Shown in pieces: positions 1 through 8,262 of a stretch of 64,000 bases of DNA. The notes under the pieces are model-generated. The model was not told the DNA's origin. It saw only the letters and a list, made by a program, of their open reading frames with translations, and searched no databases. A program made the translations under genes and the position numbers. The stretch's first letter is position 1, and each line of letters begins with the position of its first letter. Origin of the DNA: Streptomyces sp. NBC_01381 (lineage in GTDB: Bacteria > Actinomycetota > Actinomycetes > Streptomycetales > Streptomycetaceae); contig NZ_JAPEPI010000001.1 in the NCBI RefSeq assembly GCF_026340305.1, forward strand, positions 868,001 to 932,000, read 5' to 3'.

Positions 1-319
1 GCTCCATCAGGGAGGCGTCGGCGGACTGCGGCACGGCGCCGCCGTGCTGGCCGACGGCGAACAGCGTGTGCAGGCCCACCTGGCCCGCGGCGAGCGCGGC
101 GGCGATGCCGGGCAGCGAACGCTCACGCCCGGCCAGCGGCGCCGCGACGGCGAGAACGGCGAGGAAGCCCGCCCCGAGCGTCCACAGCGGGACGCTCGCG
201 CAGGAAGCGAGCACATGGCCCCCGGCGGACAGCACGACGCAGAGCACGGCGAACACCGCGGCTCTCAGCAGCCGTACGTCGAATCCGGCGCGCGCTTCGC
301 GCTGGTGGGGGGCAGTCAT
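1..319 (-). CDS. Integral membrane protein, N-terminal part only
   Basis: The gene runs off the left edge, so only the first 106 codons are present, starting at an ATG (complement of 317-319). The fragment reads as a hydrophobic protein with probable membrane segments near residues 18-40, 44-64 and 71-90, joined by short basic or polar loops. There is no recognisable catalytic motif. It is divergent from the ATP-binding protein at 577. I do not recognise the family beyond a conserved actinobacterial membrane protein, and the frame is supported by uniform GC-rich third positions over the whole stretch. Confidence 0.6.
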   Translation of the reverse strand, partial: MTAPHQREARAGFDVRLLRAAVFAVLCVVLSAGGHVLASCASVPLWTLGAGFLAVLAVAAPLAGRERSLPGIAAALAAGQVGLHTLFAVGQHGGAVPQSADASLME

Positions 320-576
320 GGCCGGGCCATCATCGCACTGGGCCCACCGGCCGCACACGGCAGGTCCACAAGATCCCGGGGATGCCGTTCGGCACCGTTC
401 GGTTCCGATGAATGGTCATGAGGGGGGAAATGCGTACCTTTGGGTGACCCGGCTACACCGTTGCGCGCGGTCCGCGCGTCGGCCGTATGGGCGGCATCAC
501 TTCAACTAAGCGCTTATTGACGGGCGCTTGCGGCAATACGTATCGGTATGTCGAGCCGCGGCCAGGAGGCTGGAGC

Positions 577-1017
577 ATGAGCATGTGGTGGTCTCTCCAT
601 TTGCGGCGCGAAGCTGCGAGCGTCCCGCTGGCCCGTCGACTGCTGATCGGCACGATGGAGACCGCGGGGGTGGATCCGGACGTCTCCTACGACCTGTCGG
701 TGGCTCTCAGCGAGGCCTGTGCCAACGCGGTGGAGCACGGCGGGGCGCCGGCCCCCGGGGGGCAGGCCGGGGCGTACCGGGTCACGGCGTATCTGGACGG
801 CGAGAAGTGCCGTATCGAAGTGGCCGATTCCGGCCCGGGGTTCGTCCCCGTCACGCTGCCCGCCTCCGAGACGGCCGAGCACGGCCGGGGGCTGTGCCTC
901 ATCCAGGAGCTGGCCGATCATGTGCACTTCGGCAACAAGCCGGGCAGGGGCGGCGCGGTGATCAGCTTCGACAAGATCCTCAAATGGCGCGAGGACACGC
1001 CACTGGTCACCGCCTGA
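577..1017 (+). CDS. RsbW/SpoIIAB-like ATP-binding protein (anti-sigma-type HATPase)
   Basis: This 146-residue protein is a single GHKL ATPase domain of the kind that acts as an anti-sigma factor or as a kinase of anti-anti-sigma factors. The N box (EACANAVEHG) is near residue 47, the G1 box (EVADSGPGF) near 84 and the G2 box (HGRGLCLI) near 103. The ATG at 577 was chosen because a good ribosome binding site (AGGAGG, from 563) precedes it; upstream in-frame starts lack one. It has no dimerisation or phosphoacceptor domain, so it is not a two-component kinase. Streptomycetes carry many such proteins, and the partner cannot be read from the sequence. A SpoIIE-type phosphatase (4703-6091) and the sigN/sigF genes in the same window belong to the same broad type of partner-switching network. 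Confidence 0.85.
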   Translation: MSMWWSLHLRREAASVPLARRLLIGTMETAGVDPDVSYDLSVALSEACANAVEHGGAPAPGGQAGAYRVTAYLDGEKCRIEVADSGPGFVPVTLPASETAEHGRGLCLIQELADHVHFGNKPGRGGAVISFDKILKWREDTPLVTA

Positions 1018-1038
1018 CGCGGTCTGCTGCGGTCTGCT

Positions 1039-2466
1039 TCAGTCGGGCGGCAGCGCCCTGCACAGCGCCTCAAGTGCCGCGCCGTACGCGTGCTCCGGAG
1101 GCGTCGAGTAGCCGACCACCAGCCCGTCCGGAGCGGGCATCGTGGCGTCCGGGTGGCGGAAATCGGCGAGGCCGTCCAGCGCGAGGCCCTGCCAGGCGGC
1201 CGCCTTGGCCGTGGACTGTTCGGTGCCCGGCGGCAGCTGCAGGACGGCGTGCAGGCCCGCGGCGACGCCGGTCGGGCTGATGTGCGGGGCATGCGCGGCC
1301 AGGGCGTCGACGAGCTGGTCGCGGCGCCGCCGGTAGCGCTGACGCATCCGGCGGATGTGGCGGTCGTAGTGGCCCGACTCGATGAGGTCGGCGAGGGTCA
1401 GCTGGTCGATCACACTGGCCCACGCCTCCCGTTCCCCCTTGGCCGCGAGTACGTCGTCGATGAGGTGTTCGGGCAGTACCAGCCACCCCAGACGCACCCC
1501 TGGAGAGAGGCTCTTGCTGACCGAGCCCATGTAGATGACGTGTTCGGAATCCAAACCCTGTACGGCGCCCACCGGCTCCCGGTCGTAGCGGAACTCGCCG
1601 TCGTAGTCGTCCTCCAGGACGAGGCCGTCCTGGGTGCGCGCCCAGTCGATGACCGCCGTGCGCCGGGTCGGGTGCAGCGGGCCGCCGGTGGGGAACTGGT
1701 GAGCGGGCGTGAGCAGCACTCCGCGGACGCGCTGTCCCTCGGTCAGTTCGTCGATCCGGGCGCCCTGTTCGTCGAGGCCGAGCGGGACCGTGCGGACGCC
1801 CGCTGTCTCCAGGATCGAGCGGTGGAAGCCGAGGCCGTACGACTCCACGGCCAGCCGCCCTCGCAGCACGCCGCCTCTTCCGGCGCCGAACAGCAGCCGC
1901 AGGCCATGCGCGAACCCGGAGCACACCACGATCCGCTCCGGATCGGTGCGCACCCCACGCGCGCGCCCCAGATACTCGGCGAGCGCCCGGCGCAGCTCCA
2001 CGCGCCCCTGCGGGTCACCGGGCCCGAAGGCCTCGTTCGGCGCCGAGTTGAGGGCACGCCGGGCCGCGGCGAGCCACGCGGCGCGCGGGAAGGACGCGGC
2101 GTCCGGCTGGCCCTGGCGCAGGTTGTACGTCGGCATGGCGGGCCGCGCGGGCGCCCGCTTGGGGACGCGGGCCCGCTGGGGCGGCGCCGCGCGGTCGGCC
2201 ACCTGCGTACCGGAACCCTGCCGCGCGGTCAGCCAGCCCTCGGCGACGAGCTCGGCGTAGGCGTCGGCGACGGTGTTGCGGGCGATGCCCAGATCGGCGG
2301 CGAGGGAGCGGTAGGGCGGGAGCCGCGTCCCCGGAGCGAGCCGTCCCTCGCGCACGGCGTCCCGCAGGGCGCGGATGAGGACGGCGCGGCGGCCCCCTGA
2401 CCCGGAGAGCTCCAGGTGCAGATCACTGCCGAGACGCTCCGCCAAATTGACCCATGGTTCTGGCAC
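1039..2466 (-). CDS. MocR/PdxR-type regulator (GntR winged helix plus PLP aminotransferase fold)
   Basis: This 475-residue protein has an N-terminal GntR winged-helix domain (about residues 10-78, with the LPPYRSLAADLGIARNTV recognition region) and a C-terminal class I aminotransferase-like domain. The PLP-binding lysine is in SVSKSLSPGVRLGW near residue 315. MocR proteins use PLP or an amino compound as an effector and usually regulate a divergent neighbour. Here that neighbour is the AhpD-like gene, whose start lies only about 45 bp away. The start is a GTG at 2466, with almost no room for a leader, so the transcript may be leaderless. The effector is unknown. Confidence 0.85.
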   Translation of the reverse strand: MPEPWVNLAERLGSDLHLELSGSGGRRAVLIRALRDAVREGRLAPGTRLPPYRSLAADLGIARNTVADAYAELVAEGWLTARQGSGTQVADRAAPPQRARVPKRAPARPAMPTYNLRQGQPDAASFPRAAWLAAARRALNSAPNEAFGPGDPQGRVELRRALAEYLGRARGVRTDPERIVVCSGFAHGLRLLFGAGRGGVLRGRLAVESYGLGFHRSILETAGVRTVPLGLDEQGARIDELTEGQRVRGVLLTPAHQFPTGGPLHPTRRTAVIDWARTQDGLVLEDDYDGEFRYDREPVGAVQGLDSEHVIYMGSVSKSLSPGVRLGWLVLPEHLIDDVLAAKGEREAWASVIDQLTLADLIESGHYDRHIRRMRQRYRRRRDQLVDALAAHAPHISPTGVAAGLHAVLQLPPGTEQSTAKAAAWQGLALDGLADFRHPDATMPAPDGLVVGYSTPPEHAYGAALEALCRALPPD

Positions 2467-2513
2467 AGGAATGCACCCTACCCAAGGTCTATCCGCCCCG
2501 TAGATTCATGGTC

Positions 2514-2990
2514 ATGACGAACAACGAGAACGCCGCGCAGACCCTGACCCGCATCAACTTCGCCAAGGCCGCCCCGAAGGCTTTCAAGGCCCTCATCGGG
2601 TTCGACGCCGCTGCGCGCGACGGTCTCGACCCGGCCCTGGTCGAGCTGATCCAGATCCGCGCCTCGCTCCTGAACGGCTGCGCGTACTGCCTCCACATGC
2701 ACACCTCCGACGCCCGCAAGGCGGGCGAGGACGAGGCCCGCCTGCACATGGTCGGCGTATGGCGCGAGGCCCGGAACTTCTTCACGGAGAAGGAGCAGGC
2801 GGCGCTCGCCCTCACCGAGTCCGTCACGCTCGTCGACCGGGGCGGTGTCCCGGACGACGTCTACACCCGCGCGGCCGAGCACTTCGACGAGGAGGAGTTG
2901 GCCCGCGTCCTGGCGCTGATCTTCACGATCAACACCTGGAACCGCATCGCCCTGAGCACCGCCAAGGTCGCGGGCGAGGACGAGCGCTGA
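2514..2990 (+). CDS. Carboxymuconolactone decarboxylase / AhpD-like protein
   Basis: This is a protein of about 158 residues of the CMD/AhpD fold. It carries the redox motif CAYCLHMH (CxxC followed by His) used by alkylhydroperoxidase AhpD to pass electrons to peroxide-reducing partners. Single-domain members of this size form oligomers in the cytosol. The start is uncertain: ATG codons at 2508 and 2514 are both in frame and neither has a clear ribosome binding site. The later one gives the usual N-terminus (MTNNEN). It is divergent from the MocR-type gene and is its probable target. A strong terminator follows at 3018-3047. Confidence 0.85.
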   Translation: MTNNENAAQTLTRINFAKAAPKAFKALIGFDAAARDGLDPALVELIQIRASLLNGCAYCLHMHTSDARKAGEDEARLHMVGVWREARNFFTEKEQAALALTESVTLVDRGGVPDDVYTRAAEHFDEEELARVLALIFTINTWNRIALSTAKVAGEDER

Positions 2991-3017
2991 CCCCCTCCCC
3001 CTGGGGGCAACGCGAAA

Positions 3018-3047
3018 GGGCCGGGCATCCCGCAGGATGCCCGGCCC
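3018..3047. terminator. Bidirectional terminator between AhpD-like gene and pepP
   Basis: A perfect 13-bp stem (GGGCCGGGCATCC at 3018-3030 with its complement at 3035-3047) has a CGCA loop and is followed by CTTCTT. It lies between two convergent genes and can serve both. Confidence 0.85.
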
Positions 3048-3083
3048 CTTCTTAAGAAGATGCTCGGTTTGAGAAGCGGACCC

Positions 3084-4580
3084 TCAGCCCTTGAGCTCAG
3101 CCATCCACGCCTCGACGTCGTCGGCACGCCGCGGCAGCGCCGCGGACAGGTTCTTGTTGCCGTCCGCCGTCACGAGAATGTCGTCCTCGATCCGCACGCC
3201 GATGCCGCGGTACTCCTCCGGCACCGTCAGGTCGTCCGCCTGGAAGTACAGGCCGGGCTCGACGGTCAGGCACATGCCGGGCTCCAGGACGCCGTCCGCG
3301 TACGTCTCACGCCGCGCGACCGCGCAGTCGTGGACGTCCATGCCGAGCATGTGACCGGTGCCGTGCAGCGTCCAGCGACGCTGCAGGCCCAGCTCCAGGA
3401 CCCGCTCGACCGGACCCTCCACCAGGCCCCACTCGACGAGCTTCTCGGCGAGCACGCGCTGCGCGGCGTCGTGGAAGTCGCGGTACTTGCCACCGGGCTT
3501 GACCGCCGCGATGCCGGCCTCCTGGGCCTCGTACACGGCGTCGTAGATCTTCCGCTGCAGCTCGTTGAAGCGGCCGTTGATCGGCAGCGTGCGCGTCACG
3601 TCGGCCGTGTAGTACGTGTGCGTCTCCACGCCCGCGTCGAGCAGCAGCAGCTCTCCGGAGCGCACCGCGCCGTCGTTGCGCACCCAGTGCAGCGTGGTGG
3701 CGTGCGGGCCCGCGGCGCAGATCGAGCCGTAGCCGATGTCGTTGCCGTCGACGCGGGCGCGCAGGAAGAACGTGCCCTCGATGTAGCGCTCGCTGGTCGC
3801 CTCGGCCTTGTCCAGGACGCGGACGACGTCCTCGAAGCCGCGGGCCGTCGCGTCGCACGCCTTCTGCAGCTCGCCGACCTCGAACTCGTCCTTGACCAGA
3901 CGGGCCTCGGAGAGGAAGACGCGCAGCTCCTCGTCGCGCTCGGCGGTGACCTTGTCGGTCAGCGCGGCCTCGATGCCGGCGTCGTAGCCGCGGACGACCC
4001 GGACGGAACCGGTCGCCTCGCGCAGCGCCCCGGCGAGCTCACGCACGTCGGACGCCGGGATGCCGTACAGCGTCTCGGCCTCGGTGAGGGAGTGCCGGCG
4101 GCCGACCCACAGCTCGCCCTGGCCGTCCAGCCAGAACTCGCCGTTCTCACGGTTGGAGCGCGGCAGCAGGTAGATGGTGGCCTCGTGGCCGCTGGTCCCG
4201 TCCGCGAAGTCGGTGGGCTCCAGGACGAGGACGCCGTCCTCGGTCTGGTTGCCGGTGAGGTACGCGTATTCGACGGACGCGCGGAAGGCGTACTCCGTGT
4301 CGTTCGAACGGGTCTTCAAATTGCCCGCGGGGACGACGAGCCGCTCGCCCGGGAAGCGCGCGGAGAGTGCGGCGCGGCGGGCCGCGGTGTGTGCGGCCTG
4401 GGCGATCGGCTGCAGATCGTGCAGCTCTGTGTCGGCCCAGCCGGACTTCATGTTCTCGGCGAGCTCGTCGGAGACGCCCGGGTACAGACCGTTCTTGCGC
4501 TGCTTGATCGGCTCTTCTTCGGACTCGATCTCCAGGGTTTCCGGGGTCTCCGGGTACTCCGGAATGAGCTCCTCCGACAC
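3084..4580 (-). CDS. pepP: Xaa-Pro aminopeptidase (M24B, aminopeptidase P)
   Basis: This 498-residue cytosolic metallopeptidase is predicted to remove the N-terminal residue from peptides with proline in second position. An N-terminal creatinase-like domain (about 50-230) precedes the pita-bread catalytic domain. All five metal ligands are visible in order: Asp in LLDAGVET, Asp in TADVTRT, His in HGTGHMLGMD, Glu in LTVEPGLYF and Glu in GIGVRIEDD. The acidic first 30 residues are typical of actinobacterial members. The GTG start at 4580 has a good ribosome binding site (AGGAGG on the minus strand). An 11-bp hairpin and a 17-bp palindrome lie just upstream. Confidence 0.93.
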   Translation of the reverse strand: MSEELIPEYPETPETLEIESEEEPIKQRKNGLYPGVSDELAENMKSGWADTELHDLQPIAQAAHTAARRAALSARFPGERLVVPAGNLKTRSNDTEYAFRASVEYAYLTGNQTEDGVLVLEPTDFADGTSGHEATIYLLPRSNRENGEFWLDGQGELWVGRRHSLTEAETLYGIPASDVRELAGALREATGSVRVVRGYDAGIEAALTDKVTAERDEELRVFLSEARLVKDEFEVGELQKACDATARGFEDVVRVLDKAEATSERYIEGTFFLRARVDGNDIGYGSICAAGPHATTLHWVRNDGAVRSGELLLLDAGVETHTYYTADVTRTLPINGRFNELQRKIYDAVYEAQEAGIAAVKPGGKYRDFHDAAQRVLAEKLVEWGLVEGPVERVLELGLQRRWTLHGTGHMLGMDVHDCAVARRETYADGVLEPGMCLTVEPGLYFQADDLTVPEEYRGIGVRIEDDILVTADGNKNLSAALPRRADDVEAWMAELKG

Positions 4581-4602
4581 GATCTGCCTCCTATGTACGA
4601 CA

Positions 4603-4644
4603 CTGGGCCCCCTCCATCGTACGGGCGTACGGAAGGGGGCCCAG
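4603..4644 (-). terminator. Hairpin in the pepP leader / end of the phosphatase transcript
   Basis: CTGGGCCCCCT at 4603-4613 pairs perfectly with 4634-4644. The structure sits about 20 bases upstream of the pepP start and downstream of the phosphatase gene on the same strand. It is either the phosphatase terminator or, if transcription reads through, a leader structure next to the pepP ribosome binding site. Confidence 0.6.
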
Positions 4645-4675
4645 GGCCGGAAGGCCTGTTACATGCCGTATTGCG

Positions 4676-4692
4676 GGGGTCACTGTGACCCC
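4676..4692. promoter_or_regulatory. 17-bp perfect palindrome upstream of pepP
   Basis: GGGGTCAC and GTGACCCC are separated by a single T. The palindrome lies 10 bases past the phosphatase stop codon, in the only space where a pepP promoter can be. It looks like a dimeric regulator site; the regulator is not known. Confidence 0.4.
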
Positions 4693-4702
4693 GGTCCGGG
4701 CG

Positions 4703-6091
4703 TCACTCGAACCGGGCCGCCAGGAGGACCACGTCTTCGTCGCTCTCGATGGCGTCGAGCCCGTCCGGCAGGACGGTCCGCAGCACATGGTCGACGAGCG
4801 CGTCCGGGTCGGCGCGGACGGATCTCGGCACGCTCGCGGCGGCCGAGTGCAGCCGCGCGAAGGCCCGGTCCATCGGGTCCCCGGTGCGGTGCAACAGCCC
4901 ATCCGTATAAAGAAGCACCGTTTCTCCGCGCTCCGGCTGGATCTCCACGCTCGGCGCCTCCCAGCACGCGAGCATCCCGAGTGGCGCCGAGAGCGAGGTC
5001 TCCACGAACTCCGTGCGCCGCTCGCCGATCACGAGCGGCGGGCTGTGCCCGGCCCCGGCCAGGACGATCTTGCGCAGGGCCGGCTCGCAGAACGCGAAGA
5101 GGGCCGTCGCCGACCGGGCGGGTTCGGTGAGACGCAGCAGCAGCTCCAGATCGGACAGTACGGCGACGGGGTCCTCGCCCTCCATCACGGCGTACGCCCG
5201 CAAGGAAGCCCGCAGCCGCCCCATCGCGGCGACGGCGCTTGGCCCGGACCCGGTGACGGACCCGACCGCGAGGCCGAGCGCGGCGTCGGGCAGCGGCAGC
5301 GCGTCGAACCAGTCGCCGCCTCCGCGCGCGCTGGTGCGGTGCCGGGCGGCGAGCTGCACCCCGGCGACCCGCGGCAGTCGCGAGGGAAGCAGCTCCTCGC
5401 GCAGCGTGGCCTCCGTGGTGCGGGCCCGGTCCAGCTCGATCAGCCGCGCCAGGTGCTCGGCGGCGTGCCGGGTGTAGAGGCCGATGAGGTGGCGCTGGCG
5501 CTCGACGGGCGCCGCGGGCTCGTCGTACAGCCAGACCGCGGCGCCGACCCGGCCCGCGGCCTCGGTGGTCAGCGGCAGCGCGTAGCTGGCGGCGTAGCCG
5601 AGCCGGGTGGCGACCTCGCGGTGCCGGGGGTCGAGGCCGTCGTCGGCGAGCAGGTCGGCGTCGACGATCTCGGTCTGGGTGCCGGGCGGCGCGGGCGGGG
5701 CGTCGAGCAGCCGCCCGAAGGGGGTGGCGCCGCGGGGCACCGTCTCGATGTGGCCGAGGTCGGCGCGGGCCAGGCCGAGGCCGACCGTGGTGTCGGGGCC
5801 GAGGCCGTCGGAGGGCTCCAGGACGACGAGGCCGCGGCGGGCGCCGACCAGGGCCGCGCCGGCCCGCAGGAGCTCCTGCAGGGCCTCGTCGAGGGTGGCC
5901 GTGCGGCCCAGGCGTTCGGTGAGTTCGTGCAGTGTCGTCAGATCGGAGACCCAGCCCGCGAGCCGGTCCTGGATCATGACGGTCGGTGCGGCCGAGGCGC
6001 TTTGGGCGTGCGGGACAGGCGCGACAGTGTGGGCTGGTGGCGGAACAGTTGAATCGATTCCGGCCACTTTCGGGAGGTGCGGAGCGTTCAT
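4703..6091 (-). CDS. GAF domain plus SpoIIE-type PP2C phosphatase
   Basis: This is a protein of about 462 residues. A GAF-like sensor region (about 70-220, with ALVGARRGLVVLEPSDG near its start) is joined by a short helical linker to a SpoIIE/RsbU-type PP2C domain (about 245-460). The phosphatase signatures are GGDWFD, the GSVTGSGPSA stretch, AGHSPPL and LLYTDGLLHR. Such enzymes dephosphorylate anti-anti-sigma proteins and so release sigma factors. In the first motif the second aspartate sits where metal binding is expected. The start is uncertain: the ATG at 6091 has a GGAAAG ribosome binding site, while another ATG at 6178 is in frame but would add 29 codons with non-Streptomyces third-position usage. 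Confidence 0.85.
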   Translation of the reverse strand: MNAPHLPKVAGIDSTVPPPAHTVAPVPHAQSASAAPTVMIQDRLAGWVSDLTTLHELTERLGRTATLDEALQELLRAGAALVGARRGLVVLEPSDGLGPDTTVGLGLARADLGHIETVPRGATPFGRLLDAPPAPPGTQTEIVDADLLADDGLDPRHREVATRLGYAASYALPLTTEAAGRVGAAVWLYDEPAAPVERQRHLIGLYTRHAAEHLARLIELDRARTTEATLREELLPSRLPRVAGVQLAARHRTSARGGGDWFDALPLPDAALGLAVGSVTGSGPSAVAAMGRLRASLRAYAVMEGEDPVAVLSDLELLLRLTEPARSATALFAFCEPALRKIVLAGAGHSPPLVIGERRTEFVETSLSAPLGMLACWEAPSVEIQPERGETVLLYTDGLLHRTGDPMDRAFARLHSAAASVPRSVRADPDALVDHVLRTVLPDGLDAIESDEDVVLLAARFE

Positions 6092-6683
6092 GGCTGACGG
6101 CTTTCCGGCCGGTGCGTATTGCTCAATAGCATCGCAAACCCCCATGTCATTCTGCGCCGCTAGCAATGTTCTCCACATCTACACGCACTGGAGAGGGGAT
6201 GTCCAGCATTGTCCAGCTGGGATTCCTGGTGTCCGTGGGAATTCTGTGGCGTTCTGGCGATCTTGGTAACTTGGCTCAAAAGTGCCTGAGGCGACGGCAT
6301 ATTGCGGTCGACTGACATTGTTCAGCAAGGGGTACCTCCCAGCCCTCAGGCACGGGAGGCGCGTCACAGCGGCCGTGTTGGGTACGTACTCGGTGATGAC
6401 CAGGGGCAGTTGAGATCCGCCCGGAACCTGGCGACGGACCCGGGCGTCTTAACTCACGACGACCGTGCCCCATCCTCCCGTGGGGGAGGCGGCGAGTAAT
6501 ACGCGGGACAGCAATCGCCAGGCACCGCCACCCCACGCCACGTTAACGCTCGGCCCATAGGGGTTCCCCATGCCGCAGGCTGGGGTGTGATGCGCCAGTT
6601 GTACGCACAGCGAAGTGATCCACACATGGTGTGATGTGGCCCGCCGTGTTCCTCGGCGTGTAAACGGAAAGGAACGAGCGCTC
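6092..6683. other. Long intergenic region between divergent genes
   Basis: No convincing gene was found in this stretch. It contains two TGTCCAGC direct repeats 10 bases apart (6200-6207, 6210-6217), a widely spaced inverted repeat GTGCCTGAGG/CCTCAGGCAC (6282-6291 and 6344-6353), and a small hairpin CCTCCC/GGGAGG (6474-6489). Its base composition is less GC-biased than the genes. It should hold the promoters for the phosphatase and for the gene at 6684. Confidence 0.5.
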
Positions 6684-7397
6684 ATGCGCGAGATCCTCGG
6701 AAGGCGACGCAGGCTCCTGTCCAGGCTCATTGGGCTCACCGGGCTCACCGGGCTCACCGGGTTCACCGGCAGGAAGCGTGACCAGAGTCCCGGTCTGATC
6801 GGCGCGGCCCTGACCTTCGCGACGGCATGGAAATGGCCGGTGCTGCCAGGTGTCGGTCTCGACCGGCAGGACGGCACCCGCTGCGCCTGCCCCGACCCCG
6901 ACTGCACGGTGCCAGGAGCGCATCCCCTCGACCCCGGCCTGCTGGCCGCGACCACCGACGCGCGCATGGTGCGCTGGTGGTGGACGAACCGCCCGGCCGC
7001 GCCCATCGTGCTCGCCACCGGCGCCGGCGCCCCGTGTGCCGTCAGCCTTCCTGCGCTCGCGGGCGCACGCGCCCTGGCCGCGCTCGACGAGGCGGGCATC
7101 AGGCTCGGCCCGGTCGTGGCGACCCCGGCCCGGCTCTTCCTGCTCGTCGCGCCCTACTCCATGGAGCAGTTGGGCGAGCTGCTGTACGCCAAGGACTGGG
7201 TGCCCGGCTCTCTGCGCTTCCACGGAGAGGGCGGATATCTCGCGCTGCCGCCCTCCGAGACGGGACAGGGGCCGGTGCGCTGGGAGCGGGCTCCGCTGCC
7301 CGGCTCCGCGGCGCCGTGGGTGCCCGATGTCGAGGCCGTGGTGGACGCTGTGGTGGATGCGCTCACTCGTACGGGTGTGAGCGCGCCCGAGTTGTAG
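6684..7397 (+). CDS. Prim-pol-like protein with lost catalytic residues
   Basis: This 237-residue protein resembles the N-terminal bifunctional DNA primase/polymerase domain found in many actinobacterial proteins, including the gene at 13524-14387. The opening layout is shared: a WPVLPGVG strand, a Cys-rich loop CACPDPDC and a WWWTNRPAAPI helix. The DxD of the active site, seen as IDLDTKSG in the second protein, is replaced by CAVSLPA. The histidine-bearing motif (TPSGGRHIW) is replaced by TPARLFLL. I therefore infer a non-catalytic protein of unknown role. The start at 6684 has an AAAGGA ribosome binding site. Residues 17-28 are a (LTG)3FTG repeat. Confidence 0.75.
   Translation: MREILGRRRRLLSRLIGLTGLTGLTGFTGRKRDQSPGLIGAALTFATAWKWPVLPGVGLDRQDGTRCACPDPDCTVPGAHPLDPGLLAATTDARMVRWWWTNRPAAPIVLATGAGAPCAVSLPALAGARALAALDEAGIRLGPVVATPARLFLLVAPYSMEQLGELLYAKDWVPGSLRFHGEGGYLALPPSETGQGPVRWERAPLPGSAAPWVPDVEAVVDAVVDALTRTGVSAPEL
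6732..6767 (+). repeat. Four 9-bp tandem repeats near the start of the prim-pol-like gene
   Basis: Three copies of GGGCTCACC and one GGGTTCACC lie head to tail in frame, encoding a Gly-Leu/Phe-Thr run. The unit length keeps the frame if copies are gained or lost. Confidence 0.85.
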
Positions 7398-7454
7398 GGG
7401 AAATGGGCGCGCGGCGAGCCGTGCGCCCATCAATCGTCGTTAATGTCAGGGCCC

Positions 7455-8057
7455 ATGAACCCCCGCCTGATCGCGCTCATGGGCGTAGTGGCCATCACGG
7501 TTCTCCTGCCGTTCGCCGGCGCGTCCGCGGGGCCCGTGGGCGACGACGACGCCGGCGCCGGGCAAGCGGAGCGGCCGACGGATCCGGCGCCGAGTCCTGA
7601 CGCGAAACAGCCCTCCAAGGAGCGGCCGTCTTCGAACCGGTCCGCTCCGGAGAGGCCGAATTCGAACCAGTCCGCCACGGAGGAGCCGTCGCTCCTCTCG
7701 GGGCTCGGACTCAGCAACACCGCCCGGTGCGGCCCCGAGCTCACCTCTCCGGAGGGCATCGAGGCCCAGACCTGCGTCCTGACCCAGGGGAGCGACACCT
7801 GGGCGCGCACGTACTACCGCAACGCGACTGGTGATGAGCTCAGCGCCGTACTGACCGTTATGGCCCCGGGCGGGCGCACCGTGCAGATGCATTGCGCGGT
7901 GAGCGCGGAGGACGAGCCAGGCGCGTGCGAGACGCCACGGGAGCGCACTGCGGGGAATGCAGCGGCGTATTCGGCGGTGGTGGAGTTCGCTGACGGGAGT
8001 GGCGGGCCGTTGCTCCTGCGCTCGGGGAGCAACTCGGCGCGGCCGAAGGCCAGTTGA
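7455..8057 (+). CDS. Exported protein of unknown function
   Basis: This 200-residue protein has a clear N-terminal signal sequence (about residues 1-25, MNPRLIALMG onward, ending near AGASA). A Pro/Ser/Asn/Asp-rich linker follows to about residue 80, then a compact C-terminal domain with three cysteines (in NTARCGPEL, EAQTCVLTQ and QMHCAV) and a fourth in PGACETP. That suggests two disulfides outside the cell. The C-terminal part alternates short strands and looks like a small beta domain. An ATG at 7443 is also in frame, but 7455 gives the better signal peptide. I do not recognise the family. Confidence 0.75.
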   Translation: MNPRLIALMGVVAITVLLPFAGASAGPVGDDDAGAGQAERPTDPAPSPDAKQPSKERPSSNRSAPERPNSNQSATEEPSLLSGLGLSNTARCGPELTSPEGIEAQTCVLTQGSDTWARTYYRNATGDELSAVLTVMAPGGRTVQMHCAVSAEDEPGACETPRERTAGNAAAYSAVVEFADGSGGPLLLRSGSNSARPKAS

Positions 8058-8097
8058 TACCGCAGGTCAGACCCGATGCGGGGCCGGACATGGAAGC

Positions 8098-8137
8098 GCC
8101 CGGTTGCTGGCGACGGGGGATGCACCAGCAACCGGGC
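8098..8137. terminator. Terminator between convergent genes
   Basis: A perfect 13-bp stem (GCCCGGTTGCTGG at 8098-8110 with 8125-8137) has a 14-base loop. It is placed just after the exported-protein gene. Confidence 0.75.
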
Positions 8138-8262
8138 TACCTGAACGGTAACAAGAGATCTGCTCTTGGCAAATTCGATCTCGGTTATCCGGACAGGGAT
8201 TTACCTGCGACGACGGGGAGTTGTGACAGGAGTCACCCATTCCCCTCCGGCTGACTGGTGGG

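Noticed and set aside
44..509. Plus-strand open frames at the left edge
   Set aside because: They run opposite to the membrane protein gene and continue into the promoter region, with no ribosome binding site or domain.
3060..4688. Long open frame on the plus strand opposite the aminopeptidase gene
   Set aside because: It mirrors the real gene; long antisense frames are normal in GC-rich DNA, and its translation has no domain or start signals.
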